From Desulfobacterales bacterium (lineage in GTDB: Bacteria; Desulfobacterota; Desulfobacteria; Desulfobacterales; JAHDSC01): a stretch of DNA of 64,000 bases. The notes beneath the pieces were generated by a model. That model did not search any database, was not told the origin of the DNA, and saw only the letters and a program-made list of their open reading frames with translations. Below, in pieces: positions 45,612 to 53,588 of the stretch; position 1 is the stretch's first letter; every line of letters begins with the position of its first letter. The DNA is taken from positions 153,659 to 217,658 of the forward strand of contig JAFGES010000054.1 in the NCBI GenBank assembly GCA_016931455.1, written 5' to 3'. Made by a program: the position numbers and the translations under genes.

Positions 45612-45943
45612 TGGAAGCTGAAGAACTCTATGAAAAGTTGAAAAAAATACAAGAACCAAAGGGTTATTTTTTTAATCAGGACAAAGAGCGGGTTCTGGAT
45701 TTATTGGAATCTTTACTGATCAATAAAGAGCGTTACGGGTATATGTGTTGCCCGTGCCGGCTGGCATCGGGCGACAAAGAGAAAGACAAGGATATCACTT
45801 GTCCTTGCGTTTATCGTGTGCCTGATGTTGAGGAATATGGAAGTTGTTATTGTAATCTTTACGTCTCAAAAGAATGGAAAGAAAAGGAAATTTCTCACGA
45901 TTACGTTCCTGAAAGAAGGCCTTTGGAGAAGATTCCTTACTGA
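45611..45943 (+). CDS. Ferredoxin-thioredoxin reductase catalytic subunit-like protein
   Basis: A 110-residue protein with the three Cys-x-Cys motifs of FTR catalytic chains in the right order: CPC (after YMC), CPC and CYC. They supply the [4Fe-4S] cluster and the adjacent active-site disulfide. This subunit takes electrons one at a time from ferredoxin and reduces a thioredoxin-like partner. The partner is most probably the glutaredoxin encoded immediately before it, with which it shares a TAATG overlap. No variable subunit is seen, as is usual in non-photosynthetic anaerobes. Confidence 0.87.
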   Translation: MEAEELYEKLKKIQEPKGYFFNQDKERVLDLLESLLINKERYGYMCCPCRLASGDKEKDKDITCPCVYRVPDVEEYGSCYCNLYVSKEWKEKEISHDYVPERRPLEKIPY

Positions 45944-45953
45944 TTGGTTGTTG

Positions 45954-45972
45954 GTTATCTGTTATTGGTTAT
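45954..45972 (+). repeat. 19-bp inverted repeat, left copy
   Basis: GTTATCTGTTATTGGTTAT at this position occurs in perfect inverted form at 47539-47557, on the other side of the AAA ATPase gene. Neighbouring bases contain related shorter GTTAT units. Confidence 0.7.
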
Positions 45973-45995
45973 CAGTTAATTGTTATTGGTTGTTT

Positions 45996-46036
45996 TAGGC
46001 GGATGAGATCGGCAAATCTCTCCGCCTATTTTTTTT
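45996..46036 (+). terminator. Terminator of glutaredoxin-FTR operon
   Basis: TAGGCGGATGAGAT pairs with ATCTC-TCCGCCTA (one mismatch/bulge) around the loop CGGCAA and is followed by eight T. This is a strong intrinsic terminator about 50 bases after the FTR gene. Confidence 0.85.
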
Positions 46037-46335
46037 GCATAAAAAAAGTTTCCGAATTTTTACACGGATAATCCTTACTTCGTCATTTTTAACCTTTGTG
46101 TTTTATCACTTAATCCCTTCCTCATTCATGTTCTTTTTCCGATTAACTGATAACTGATAACAAATAACAAATAACTGCTTTAGATGATCGATCTGAAATA
46201 GACCTATGAACTTGCAGGTTCGAGATTCCGTTCTCCAATACTTCAATATCCTTGTATCCTCAAGAGGTTGAATAGCTGATGTGAAAAACCCAAGTTACAC
46301 TTGACATTTTCACATTATTGAGTATCTTGAACATT

Positions 46336-47505
46336 ATGATCACACGTGAAATCACAAAAGAATTTAAAGAATCTTTAAAAGAGTATCCTGTTGTGACGGT
46401 TTTAGGGCCGCGTCAATCGGGTAAAACCACACTGGTAAAAATGACCCTTCCGGATAAGCCCTATTTTTCATTGGAAGATCCTGACATTCGTTTGGCCGCG
46501 GAGGCCGATCCCAGAGGTTTTCTGGGAAATGTCCCACAAGGGGCCATTCTCGATGAAATTCAACGATTACCGATACTGCTTTCTTACATTCAGGGAATTG
46601 TAGATGAACGAAAAGAAAAAGGCATGTTTATTTTAACGGGGAGTCATCAACCCGATGTTCATCAGGCTGTAAGTCAAACTCTGGCTGGAAGAACTGCTAT
46701 ATTACAATTGCTTCCCTTTTCTATGACGGAGTTGTTTAAATATAAAAGGTCGTGGGAAACTTATAAGTTGATTGTAACCGGAGCTTTTCCGCGTATTCAT
46801 GATGAGAAGCTTACGCCTGCGCGTTTTTACAATGGGTATATTCAAACCTATGTGGAGCGGGATGTGAGAACACTTATTAATGTAAAGGATCTGGATCAGT
46901 TTCAACGTTTTTTAACTTTGCTTGCCGGCCGAATCGGGCAAATCGTCAATTATACTTCTCTGAGCAATGATATTGGATTGTCCGGCACGGCGGTCAAAAA
47001 CTGGATTAGTGTTCTAAAGGCATCTTATGTTGTTTTTGAACTACAGCCATTTTTTGAGAACATTAAAAAGCGGCTCGTTAAATCTCCTAAAATTTTTTTT
47101 ACAGACACCGGCTTGGTGTCCCATTTACTAGGAATTGAAACAGCAAACCAAGCATCCCGTGATCCTTTACGTGGAAATTTATATGAGAATTTCGTTATCC
47201 TCGAAATACTTAAATCAATAGTGAATCGAGGAAAAAGGCCGGAACTCTTCTTTTATCGTGATACCCACGGCAATGAGGTCGATCTGATCATTCGTCGCCG
47301 GCGGCGATTGATCCCGGTGGAAATTAAATCAGCCGCTACTTTCAATAAAACATTTATAAAAAATATCTCCCTTTTTCAGGAGCTGACTAAGGATCGAACC
47401 CTTGGCGGATATGTTTTCTATGACGGGCAAACATCTCTTGAAGTCAATGATACTACCATTCAAAATATTTTACTTCACGGCTTACCGGACTCGTTGTGGT
47501 CATAA
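46336..47505 (+). CDS. AAA ATPase with DUF4143 domain
   Basis: A 389-residue protein of the AAA_14/DUF4143 group. The P-loop is VLGPRQSGKTTLVK (residues 22-35), the Walker B-like motif is GAILDEIQRLP, and TGSHQPDV is the sensor region. The C-terminal DUF4143 part contains a nuclease-like sequence, FFYRDTHGNEVDLIIRRRRRLIPVEIKS (D-x-n-E-x-K pattern). The job of this family is unknown; it is often seen in mobile or strain-specific regions, and toxin or nuclease functions have been guessed. It is alone on its strand and bracketed by perfect 19-bp inverted repeats. Confidence 0.87.
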   Translation: MITREITKEFKESLKEYPVVTVLGPRQSGKTTLVKMTLPDKPYFSLEDPDIRLAAEADPRGFLGNVPQGAILDEIQRLPILLSYIQGIVDERKEKGMFILTGSHQPDVHQAVSQTLAGRTAILQLLPFSMTELFKYKRSWETYKLIVTGAFPRIHDEKLTPARFYNGYIQTYVERDVRTLINVKDLDQFQRFLTLLAGRIGQIVNYTSLSNDIGLSGTAVKNWISVLKASYVVFELQPFFENIKKRLVKSPKIFFTDTGLVSHLLGIETANQASRDPLRGNLYENFVILEILKSIVNRGKRPELFFYRDTHGNEVDLIIRRRRRLIPVEIKSAATFNKTFIKNISLFQELTKDRTLGGYVFYDGQTSLEVNDTTIQNILLHGLPDSLWS

Positions 47506-47538
47506 AGATCACATCCCAAAAAAACAGTAAAATTCAAA

Positions 47539-47557
47539 ATAACCAATAACAGATAAC
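47539..47557 (-). repeat. 19-bp inverted repeat, right copy
   Basis: ATAACCAATAACAGATAAC is the exact reverse complement of the copy at 45954-45972. The pair encloses about 1.57 kb with the AAA ATPase gene. Confidence 0.7.
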
Positions 47558-47724
47558 AAACTTAATTTCAGTCAATCATTCAATTCCCTCTTGACATTTA
47601 TTCATATTTGACTCATTTTTTAATAAAGCATTTAGAAACGAAGATTAATTCGTTCGACAACCGTTTTTTTTATTTCACTTCCATAAAATTAAAAATTTTA
47701 CACCCATTGAAAAAGGAGGAAAAA

Positions 47725-47907
47725 ATGGCAGAAGGCGTTATCAAAAAGCAATGTATATGTGAAAATTGTGGTGATGAGGCTAACATGACAATTACCTGTG
47801 AATTGCCTCCTGAAGCACCAAAAGGCAAGAAAACCGAAGAAAAATTAAAAGGACACGTGCATTGTGAGCACTGTGGAAATGAGGCCGATATTTGGTTGGA
47901 TATCTAA
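47725..47907 (+). CDS. Small zinc-ribbon-like protein
   Basis: A 60-residue protein behind a strong AAAGGAGG site. Two Cys-x2-Cys pairs (CENCGDEAN and CEHCGNEAD), 33 residues apart, form a zinc- or iron-ribbon; both knuckles share the pattern C-E-x-C-G-x-E-A. No named family is recognised. It is followed by desulfoferrodoxin, itself having a rubredoxin-like N-terminal knuckle (CEHCGN), so this may be a small metal or redox protein of the same response. A long in-frame extension to 47608 has no ribosome site and is rejected. Confidence 0.8.
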   Translation: MAEGVIKKQCICENCGDEANMTITCELPPEAPKGKKTEEKLKGHVHCEHCGNEADIWLDI

Positions 47908-47950
47908 AGCCGCTATAGAATCGATTTTTTTATCTTAGGTTTATTTTCGC

Positions 47951-47986
47951 AAATCCCCTCTTTCGGCTCATTGAAAGAGGGGATTT
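47951..47986 (+). terminator. Strong hairpin between zinc-ribbon and desulfoferrodoxin genes
   Basis: A 14-bp perfect stem (AAATCCCCTCTTTC with GAAAGAGGGGATTT) and an 8-base loop. No long T run follows, so it may be an attenuator, an mRNA-stability element or a terminator using the TTTATGCTT tail. Confidence 0.5.
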
Positions 47987-48036
47987 ATGCTTGATTCAAA
48001 GGGATAGGATAACGCGATTAGAAAGGGAGATAAAAA

Positions 48037-48411
48037 ATGGCCAAAAAATTGGAAGTCTATAAATGTGAACATTGTGGAAATATCGTTGAAGTCCTTCATG
48101 GTGGAGCAGGTGAATTGGTATGCTGCGGTGATCCGATGAAATTGATGACGGAAAATACGGTTGATGCGGCCAAAGAAAAACATGTGCCCGTCATGGAAAA
48201 GATTTCCGGTGGTGTAAAAGTTAAGGTCGGCAGTGTGCCCCATCCGATGGAAGAAAAACACTATATTGAATGGATTGAAATTATTGCCGACGGAAAGGCA
48301 TATCGACAGTTTTTAAACCCGGGAGAAGCTCCTGAAGCAACTTTTCTAGTTGAGGCCAAACAAATCAAAGTTCGCGAGTTTTGCAATCTTCACGGCCTCT
48401 GGGCTGCATAG
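48037..48411 (+). CDS. dfx: Desulfoferrodoxin (superoxide reductase, 2Fe type)
   Basis: A 124-residue non-haem iron protein reducing superoxide to peroxide. The N-terminal desulforedoxin centre has four cysteines (CEHC at 10-13 and CC at 29-30). The catalytic Fe(His)4Cys site is formed by [19 protein letters not shown] and CNLHGLW at the C terminus. GGGAG precedes the ATG. It leads a group with a flavin reductase, rubredoxin and rubredoxin:oxygen oxidoreductase, the standard oxygen-defence set of sulfate reducers; rubredoxin is its usual electron donor. Confidence 0.96.
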   Translation: MAKKLEVYKCEHCGNIVEVLHGGAGELVCCGDPMKLMTENTVDAAKEKHVPVMEKISGGVKVKVGSVPHPMEEKHYIEWIEIIADGKAYRQFLNPGEAPEATFLVEAKQIKVREFCNLHGLWAA

Positions 48412-48478
48412 TCAGCTAAAAAAAGGGGCAAACGCCTGGAACGTGTGCCGAGTTAATCAAATAGAGGAGATTTGGATC

Positions 48479-49447
48479 TTGCTGGTATTGGGTTTACAAG
48501 GAAGCCCGCGAAAAAATGGAAATACTCATTTTTTACTTTCAAGCTTTATGAATGAGGCTGAAAAATTAGGGGCACGGACGATTATCGTCGAAGTCGATAA
48601 AAAAAACATCATACCATGCAAAGAATATTATATTTGTGAGAAAGATGGATTTTGCCCTATTGACGATGACATGAATAAAGAAATTTATTCTTTGCTTCGA
48701 CAGGCGGACCTCATTGTGGCTGCAACGCCGATATTTTTTTACGGCACCACTGCTCAACTCAAGGCGCTGATTGACCGGGGTCAAGCTCTCTGGGCAAGAA
48801 GATATAAACTGAAACTCAATGATCCCGGCCGTAAATGGCGGCGGGGTTTTCTACTGGCGCTCGGAGCGACCAAAGGACAAAATCTTTTTCAAGGCGTCAG
48901 CCTGACAGCCAAATATTTTTTTGATGCCGTGGGTGCCGGTTATGAGGGAAGCCTGACGTACCGGCAAATTGAAAATCCGGGAGATATGGAAAAACACCCG
49001 ACTGTACATGAAGACGTCGAGAAAACAGTTAAAGATCTTTTAGAACCTTTTATAAATAGAAAAAAAATTCTATTTGCATGCCGAGAAAATGCATGCCGTA
49101 GCCAGATGGCCGCCGCATTTGTTCAATACGTTGCCGGTGATAAGGTTGAAACCTTATCCGGCGGGAGCAGTCCTGCAAACCGAATTAATCCCCTTATGGT
49201 GGAAGTTATGCAGGAAAAGGGGATGGATATGGCATTTCGAAAGCCCAAATCGATCGCCGAGGTTATGGAGACGGACCGGCCGGACATGATGATAACGATG
49301 GGCTGTGAGGAACAATGTGCATTTATTCCCGACATAAAACGTCAGAATTGGAACCTGCCGGATCCTGCGGGCAAATCCATTGATTTTATGCGTAACGTGC
49401 GTGATGAAATCGAAAAAAGAGTTCTTAATCTTATAAAGGAGGTCTAA
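48479..49447 (+). CDS. NADPH-dependent FMN reductase fused to ArsC/low-MW phosphatase domain
   Basis: A 322-residue fusion with TTG start; GAGGAG lies 10 bases upstream, and longer frames would overlap desulfoferrodoxin. Residues 1-190 form a flavodoxin-like FMN reductase ([19 protein letters not shown], then [19 protein letters not shown]). From about 195 a low-molecular-weight phosphatase/arsenate reductase domain follows, with the C-x5-R loop CRENACRS and the LPDPAGKS aspartate loop. In this operon the flavin part could reduce rubredoxin or supply reduced flavin; the ArsC part may be an arsenate reductase or a phosphatase. The link between the two is unexplained. Confidence 0.85.
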   Translation: MLVLGLQGSPRKNGNTHFLLSSFMNEAEKLGARTIIVEVDKKNIIPCKEYYICEKDGFCPIDDDMNKEIYSLLRQADLIVAATPIFFYGTTAQLKALIDRGQALWARRYKLKLNDPGRKWRRGFLLALGATKGQNLFQGVSLTAKYFFDAVGAGYEGSLTYRQIENPGDMEKHPTVHEDVEKTVKDLLEPFINRKKILFACRENACRSQMAAAFVQYVAGDKVETLSGGSSPANRINPLMVEVMQEKGMDMAFRKPKSIAEVMETDRPDMMITMGCEEQCAFIPDIKRQNWNLPDPAGKSIDFMRNVRDEIEKRVLNLIKEV

Positions 49448-49451
49448 TAAC

Positions 49452-49613
49452 ATGGACAAATATGTTTGCACGCTTTGTGGATATGTTTATGATCCGGCGA
49501 AAGGCGATCCGGATAACGGTATTGATCCCGGTACAAAATTTAAAGACTTACCCGATGATTGGCAGTGCCCCATTTGCGGGGCGTCCAAAGACGATTTTGA
49601 AAAGCAAGCATAA
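49452..49613 (+). CDS. rub: Rubredoxin
   Basis: A 53-residue one-iron electron carrier with the two knuckles [10 protein letters not shown] and [11 protein letters not shown] and the conserved [25 protein letters not shown] lies 8 bases before the ATG. It is encoded 4 bases after the flavin reductase fusion and before rubredoxin:oxygen oxidoreductase, so it is the likely donor to both that enzyme and desulfoferrodoxin. Confidence 0.97.
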   Translation: MDKYVCTLCGYVYDPAKGDPDNGIDPGTKFKDLPDDWQCPICGASKDDFEKQA

Positions 49614-49624
49614 GACGATACCCG

Positions 49625-49680
49625 GTGCCCTTTTCGATTGCCCATAAATTTATTTGAGTAATAAAAAGGGCACATTTTTT
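49625..49680 (+). terminator. Terminator after rubredoxin
   Basis: GTGCCCTTTT (49625-49634) pairs perfectly with AAAAGGGCAC (49664-49673), separated by 29 bases, followed by A and six T. It separates the desulfoferrodoxin-rubredoxin unit from the flavoprotein gene. Confidence 0.7.
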
Positions 49681-49813
49681 AATTCCTAAACAAGCACATC
49701 ATGTTGTTCGACCTTTCCTTTTTGATATTCTGCATGTATTTTTTTAAACGATAAACACTTCAAGCAATGGTAGATTATGGGATGTATTCTGAATTTCAAA
49801 TCAGGGAGAAAAT

Positions 49814-50998
49814 ATGAGACCGACTAAAATAGCGGAGGGAATTTATTCTGTTGGAGTTATTGATTGGAATATCAGAGACTTTCATGGATATTCAACCGAC
49901 CGGGGATCAAGCTACAATGCTTTTTTGATTATAGATGAGAAAATAGCCCTGATAGACACGGTCAAGAAAGAATTTGCGGATCAGCTTATCAAGAATATCT
50001 GCGATATTATTGATCCTAAAAAAATCGATTATTTGATCAGCAACCATACTGAAATGGATCATAGCGGTTCATTGCCGCCGGTGATGCGGGCAATAGGTGA
50101 AAATAAACCTTTATATTGCTCGAAGATGGGGCTTAAAAATATCCAGAGGCACTTTCCTCAAAAGTGGAATTTTCATGCGGTTGAAAATGGTGAAGAACTT
50201 TGTTTAGGTAACAAGACCCTCCAATTTATAGAAACCAAGATGCTTCACTGGCCCGACAGCATGTTCAGCTATTTGAAGGAGGATAAAATACTTTTTTCCA
50301 GTGATGCCTTCGGCCAGCATTATGCCGGCTATGAAATCTTCAATGATCAGGTGGGTGAAGCGATTATGCCGCATGCGAAAAAATACTTTGCCAACATACT
50401 TCTCTTATACGCGCCGAGGATTTTAAAGTTGGTCGATCAAATTGCCGAACTCGGATTGAAATTTGAAATGATCTGCCCCGATCATGGTGTGCTCTGGCGA
50501 AATAATCCTTCGGAAATTATTGATGCCTATGTGAAATGGAGTCGGCAAGAAGGTGAAAAAAAGGCCGTTGTTGTTTATGACACCATGTGGCACAGCACCG
50601 AAACCATGGCAGAGGCAATTTCCTCAAGTATTGCCGAAGAAGGCGTTGCGGCCTGCCCTATAAATATTAGAAATTCTCATCGCAGCGATATCGTTACCGC
50701 AGTATTAGACGCCAAGGCCGTCATTGTGGGATCTCCAACCCTAAACAACGGTTTGTTTCCAACCGTGAGCGATTTTTTAACTTACATGAAAGGTTTAAAG
50801 CCTCAAAATAAGATTGCAGCCGCCTTTGGATCTTATGGCTGGAGCGGCGAAGCGGTTGACTTGATCAATAAGGAATTTGAATCCATGAAACTTGAAATTC
50901 TTGATCCAGGTCTCAAGATTCAGTATGTTCCCGATAACGAAGCTATGGATGCATGTTTTCAGTTTGGAAAGAAAATCGCCAAAGCCGTAAGCCGATAG
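49814..50998 (+). CDS. roo: Rubredoxin:oxygen oxidoreductase (A-type flavodiiron protein)
   Basis: A 394-residue enzyme reducing O2 to water, or NO to N2O, with electrons from rubredoxin. The N-terminal beta-lactamase-like domain has the diiron ligands NHTEMDHSG (about 80-88), the His in MLHWPDSMF, the Asp in SSDAFGQHYAG and the His of CPDHGVLW. From about 250 a flavodoxin domain binds FMN (VVYDTMWHSTETMAEAI). There is no further C-terminal extension, so it is class A. A GGGAG site precedes the ATG. Confidence 0.95.
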   Translation: MRPTKIAEGIYSVGVIDWNIRDFHGYSTDRGSSYNAFLIIDEKIALIDTVKKEFADQLIKNICDIIDPKKIDYLISNHTEMDHSGSLPPVMRAIGENKPLYCSKMGLKNIQRHFPQKWNFHAVENGEELCLGNKTLQFIETKMLHWPDSMFSYLKEDKILFSSDAFGQHYAGYEIFNDQVGEAIMPHAKKYFANILLLYAPRILKLVDQIAELGLKFEMICPDHGVLWRNNPSEIIDAYVKWSRQEGEKKAVVVYDTMWHSTETMAEAISSSIAEEGVAACPINIRNSHRSDIVTAVLDAKAVIVGSPTLNNGLFPTVSDFLTYMKGLKPQNKIAAAFGSYGWSGEAVDLINKEFESMKLEILDPGLKIQYVPDNEAMDACFQFGKKIAKAVSR

Positions 50999-51047
50999 AT
51001 ATTTTCTATGAAAATTTGGACAAAAGCTTTTTCAGATAGCAGAATAT

Positions 51048-52439
51048 ATGCAATTGAAAAGAATTTTTTTTCGTAGTCTGTTATGCATTTTTACATTTTT
51101 GGCTTTTATGATTTCGGAAAGCTTGGCCGGCCAAGATGAAAATACAACTGCTAAAGCTATTTCGCTCAAGGCTGCCGTTAAAATTGCCCTTGCCGAAAAT
51201 CCTGATAATCAGATGGCCCTGACCCGTATCAAGCAGGCCGAGGCAATGATCAGCCAAGCCAATGCCGCTTTTTATCCGCGTATCGGAGCATACGTGGAAT
51301 ATTTGCAAGGCGATGCGCCTTCTTCTTATCTGTTCAAGAGAATCGATCAAAGGAAATTGCCGGTTGAAGTAAATTTTAATGATCCGGGCTGGTTTGAAAA
51401 TTTTGAGACTGGAATCCGGGCGCAATTTAATCTTTATAATGCCGGACGTGATGTGATCAATAAACAAATGGCGGAAACAAACCTTGCTATTTCCAGACTC
51501 GATCGGCAAGATATCGTCAATTCTCTGATTGCCTCCGTCATTCATGCTTATTACCAATGCCTATCGGCAAAAGAATACATTAAAATTTCGCAGGATTCGG
51601 TTGCAACGGTCAAAGATCAACTGCGGGTGATGAAGATCCGGTTTTCAGCCGGTGATGCGTTAAAATCCGATATACTTTCATTGGAAGTCCGCCTCGCCCA
51701 GGCTATGGAAGATGTTGTTCAAAGTAAAAGCAATTTTGAAATCTCCTTGACTGCATTGGCCCATATTCTCGGTATAAGTCCTGATGAACCGATAGTTTTA
51801 TCTGAAGCAGATAGCGAATTTGTCGATTTTCCGGAAAATTATGAGGCGGGAATCACATATGCGCTTAACCATCGACCTGAACTGCTGAAGGTAAAACAGC
51901 AAGTTAAACAGTCAAAAGCGGTTTTGGACATGTCAAAGGCCGATTATCTGCCGCGAGTGGATTTGCAGACCGTCTATTATTTTGATGATCCGCAGATGCG
52001 CTATCATATGGATCGTGAAAATTGGATGACGGCGATTGTATTGAGTTGGGATATTTTTAGCGGTTTGAGCACTTCTGCGGCCGAAAAAAAAGCAGTTGCC
52101 GTCATTGAAGAGACTTTGGCGGCTGACCGCAAGACGATATCAGGTATCAAATTAGATGTTAAAATCGCTTTTTTGAAATTGTCGGAGGCAAAAGAAAGAA
52201 TTAAAGTTGCCCAAGCCCGAGTCGCCGATGCCGAGACTTGCTTGGAACTTGTCAAGCTTCAGTACGAAGGTGGGTCTGCAACGATCACCCGTTATCTTGA
52301 AGCGGAATTGGATCGCAATAAAGCTGAAATAGATGCAACCACCGCTTTTTATGACCGCCAAAAGGCTTATGCGGAAATCGGTCGAGCCATCGGTTATTGG
52401 GGGCGGGACATAATTACGCGCCATGATGAAACAAAGTGA
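51048..52439 (+). CDS. TolC-family outer-membrane efflux protein
   Basis: A 463-residue protein with an N-terminal signal sequence and two long helical repeats typical of TolC channels (ALAENPDNQMALTRIKQAEAMISQANAAFYPRIGAY and the equivalent ALNHRPELLKVKQQVKQSKAVLDMSKADYLPRVDL). Trimeric, it forms the exit duct through the outer membrane. It is followed after 9 bases by the adaptor gene and then the RND pump, so the three form one efflux machine of unknown substrate. Confidence 0.92.
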   Translation: MQLKRIFFRSLLCIFTFLAFMISESLAGQDENTTAKAISLKAAVKIALAENPDNQMALTRIKQAEAMISQANAAFYPRIGAYVEYLQGDAPSSYLFKRIDQRKLPVEVNFNDPGWFENFETGIRAQFNLYNAGRDVINKQMAETNLAISRLDRQDIVNSLIASVIHAYYQCLSAKEYIKISQDSVATVKDQLRVMKIRFSAGDALKSDILSLEVRLAQAMEDVVQSKSNFEISLTALAHILGISPDEPIVLSEADSEFVDFPENYEAGITYALNHRPELLKVKQQVKQSKAVLDMSKADYLPRVDLQTVYYFDDPQMRYHMDRENWMTAIVLSWDIFSGLSTSAAEKKAVAVIEETLAADRKTISGIKLDVKIAFLKLSEAKERIKVAQARVADAETCLELVKLQYEGGSATITRYLEAELDRNKAEIDATTAFYDRQKAYAEIGRAIGYWGRDIITRHDETK

Positions 52440-52448
52440 TCAGAGGCT

Positions 52449-53585
52449 ATGGAAAATAAAAAAAAAATTACTTTTATAATTTTCATCATTTTGACAATGG
52501 CCGTCATATCTTATAAATTCTATTCCCATCAAAAAATTGCCCCGGATATGATTCGGATTGAAGCCCAAAATCAGGCGCAACCGAAAGCTGTTGGAAAAGC
52601 ATCCATACAAAATATTACCCAATGGTATGAAGCCGTCGGAACCGTGCGGCCTCAAACCGAAGTGAGTATCCAAGCTCAGGTCAGTGCGCGGCTGTTGGAC
52701 ATCAAGGTGACTCCGGGTGATCGGGTCGCTGAAAATCAAATTCTTGCATCTTTGGATGATCGGCAATTTTTATCACGGCTGAATCAGACCAAACAGGCTT
52801 TGGAAACCGCCATTGCGGCGAAAGAACAAATGCAGCAGGCCCAAATTGCGGCACAAGCTGCATTGAAGGAGGCTGAACTATCGCTTAAACGGACGAAAGT
52901 TTATTTTCAATCACAGGCAGCGACCTTAAAGGATCTGGAACGAGCGGAATCGGTCTACCAACAGGCAGAGGCAGGGGCGGAAAGGACGCGCAAAACGGTA
53001 AAAGGAGCGGAAGCAGGGATCAAACAGGCCGAAGAAATCGTCAAAGACGCGGAAATCGCTCTTGGATATACAAGCGTCGGATCTCCTGCAGCAGGAAAGG
53101 TCTTAAGGCGCCTGGTTGAACCGGGAGACCTTGCAATGCCGGGCAAGCCTCTATTTGTTTTGCAAACAGCAGACCGGTTAAGGTTTGAAGCTCATGTTCG
53201 CGAAGGACTGATCAATCAGCTCAAAATCGGTCAGACGTTGCCGGTTGTCATACAAGCCTTGAACCAAACTACAGATACAACCATTGAAGAAATCATACCC
53301 TATGCGGATTCTCAAACCAGAACCTTCTTGGTTAAAGCTTTGCTGCCGCCTATCGCGGGGCTCTATCCCGGGATGTATGGAAAACTGAAGATACCCGTCG
53401 GGCAGCTTCAGGTTGTTTTGATCCCTCGACAAGCGGTCCGCCGGGTGGGTCAACTCGAACTGGTGACCGTAAAAGAGAAAGATTCCTGGAAAATTCGGTA
53501 TATCAAGACCGGTCAAAAGTTCAAAGATGAGGTGGAAGTTTTGTCCGGCCTGGATGGAAATGAACTCATCGCTCTGGGGAGATAA
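52449..53585 (+). CDS. RND efflux periplasmic adaptor (MFP)
   Basis: A 378-residue membrane-fusion protein. An N-terminal membrane anchor lies at residues 5-20. A split lipoyl domain (VSIQAQVSARLLDIKVTPGDRVAENQILASLD and SPAAGKVLRRLVEPGDLAMPGKPL) encloses an alpha-hairpin rich in Ala, Glu and Gln (about 105-200). Beta-barrel and membrane-proximal domains follow. It bridges the inner-membrane pump and the TolC-like channel encoded beside it. Confidence 0.92.
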   Translation: MENKKKITFIIFIILTMAVISYKFYSHQKIAPDMIRIEAQNQAQPKAVGKASIQNITQWYEAVGTVRPQTEVSIQAQVSARLLDIKVTPGDRVAENQILASLDDRQFLSRLNQTKQALETAIAAKEQMQQAQIAAQAALKEAELSLKRTKVYFQSQAATLKDLERAESVYQQAEAGAERTRKTVKGAEAGIKQAEEIVKDAEIALGYTSVGSPAAGKVLRRLVEPGDLAMPGKPLFVLQTADRLRFEAHVREGLINQLKIGQTLPVVIQALNQTTDTTIEEIIPYADSQTRTFLVKALLPPIAGLYPGMYGKLKIPVGQLQVVLIPRQAVRRVGQLELVTVKEKDSWKIRYIKTGQKFKDEVEVLSGLDGNELIALGR

Positions 53586-53588
53586 TTA

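Larger units (their letters stand above)
45944..46335. other. Repeat-rich spacer before the AAA ATPase gene
   Basis: A 390-base region holding GTTATTGGTT-type repeats at 45944-45993, the terminator of the FTR operon, and a second set in the opposite orientation at 46141-46177 (ATTAACTGATAACTGATAAC with further AAATAAC units). No gene is visible. Confidence 0.6.
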
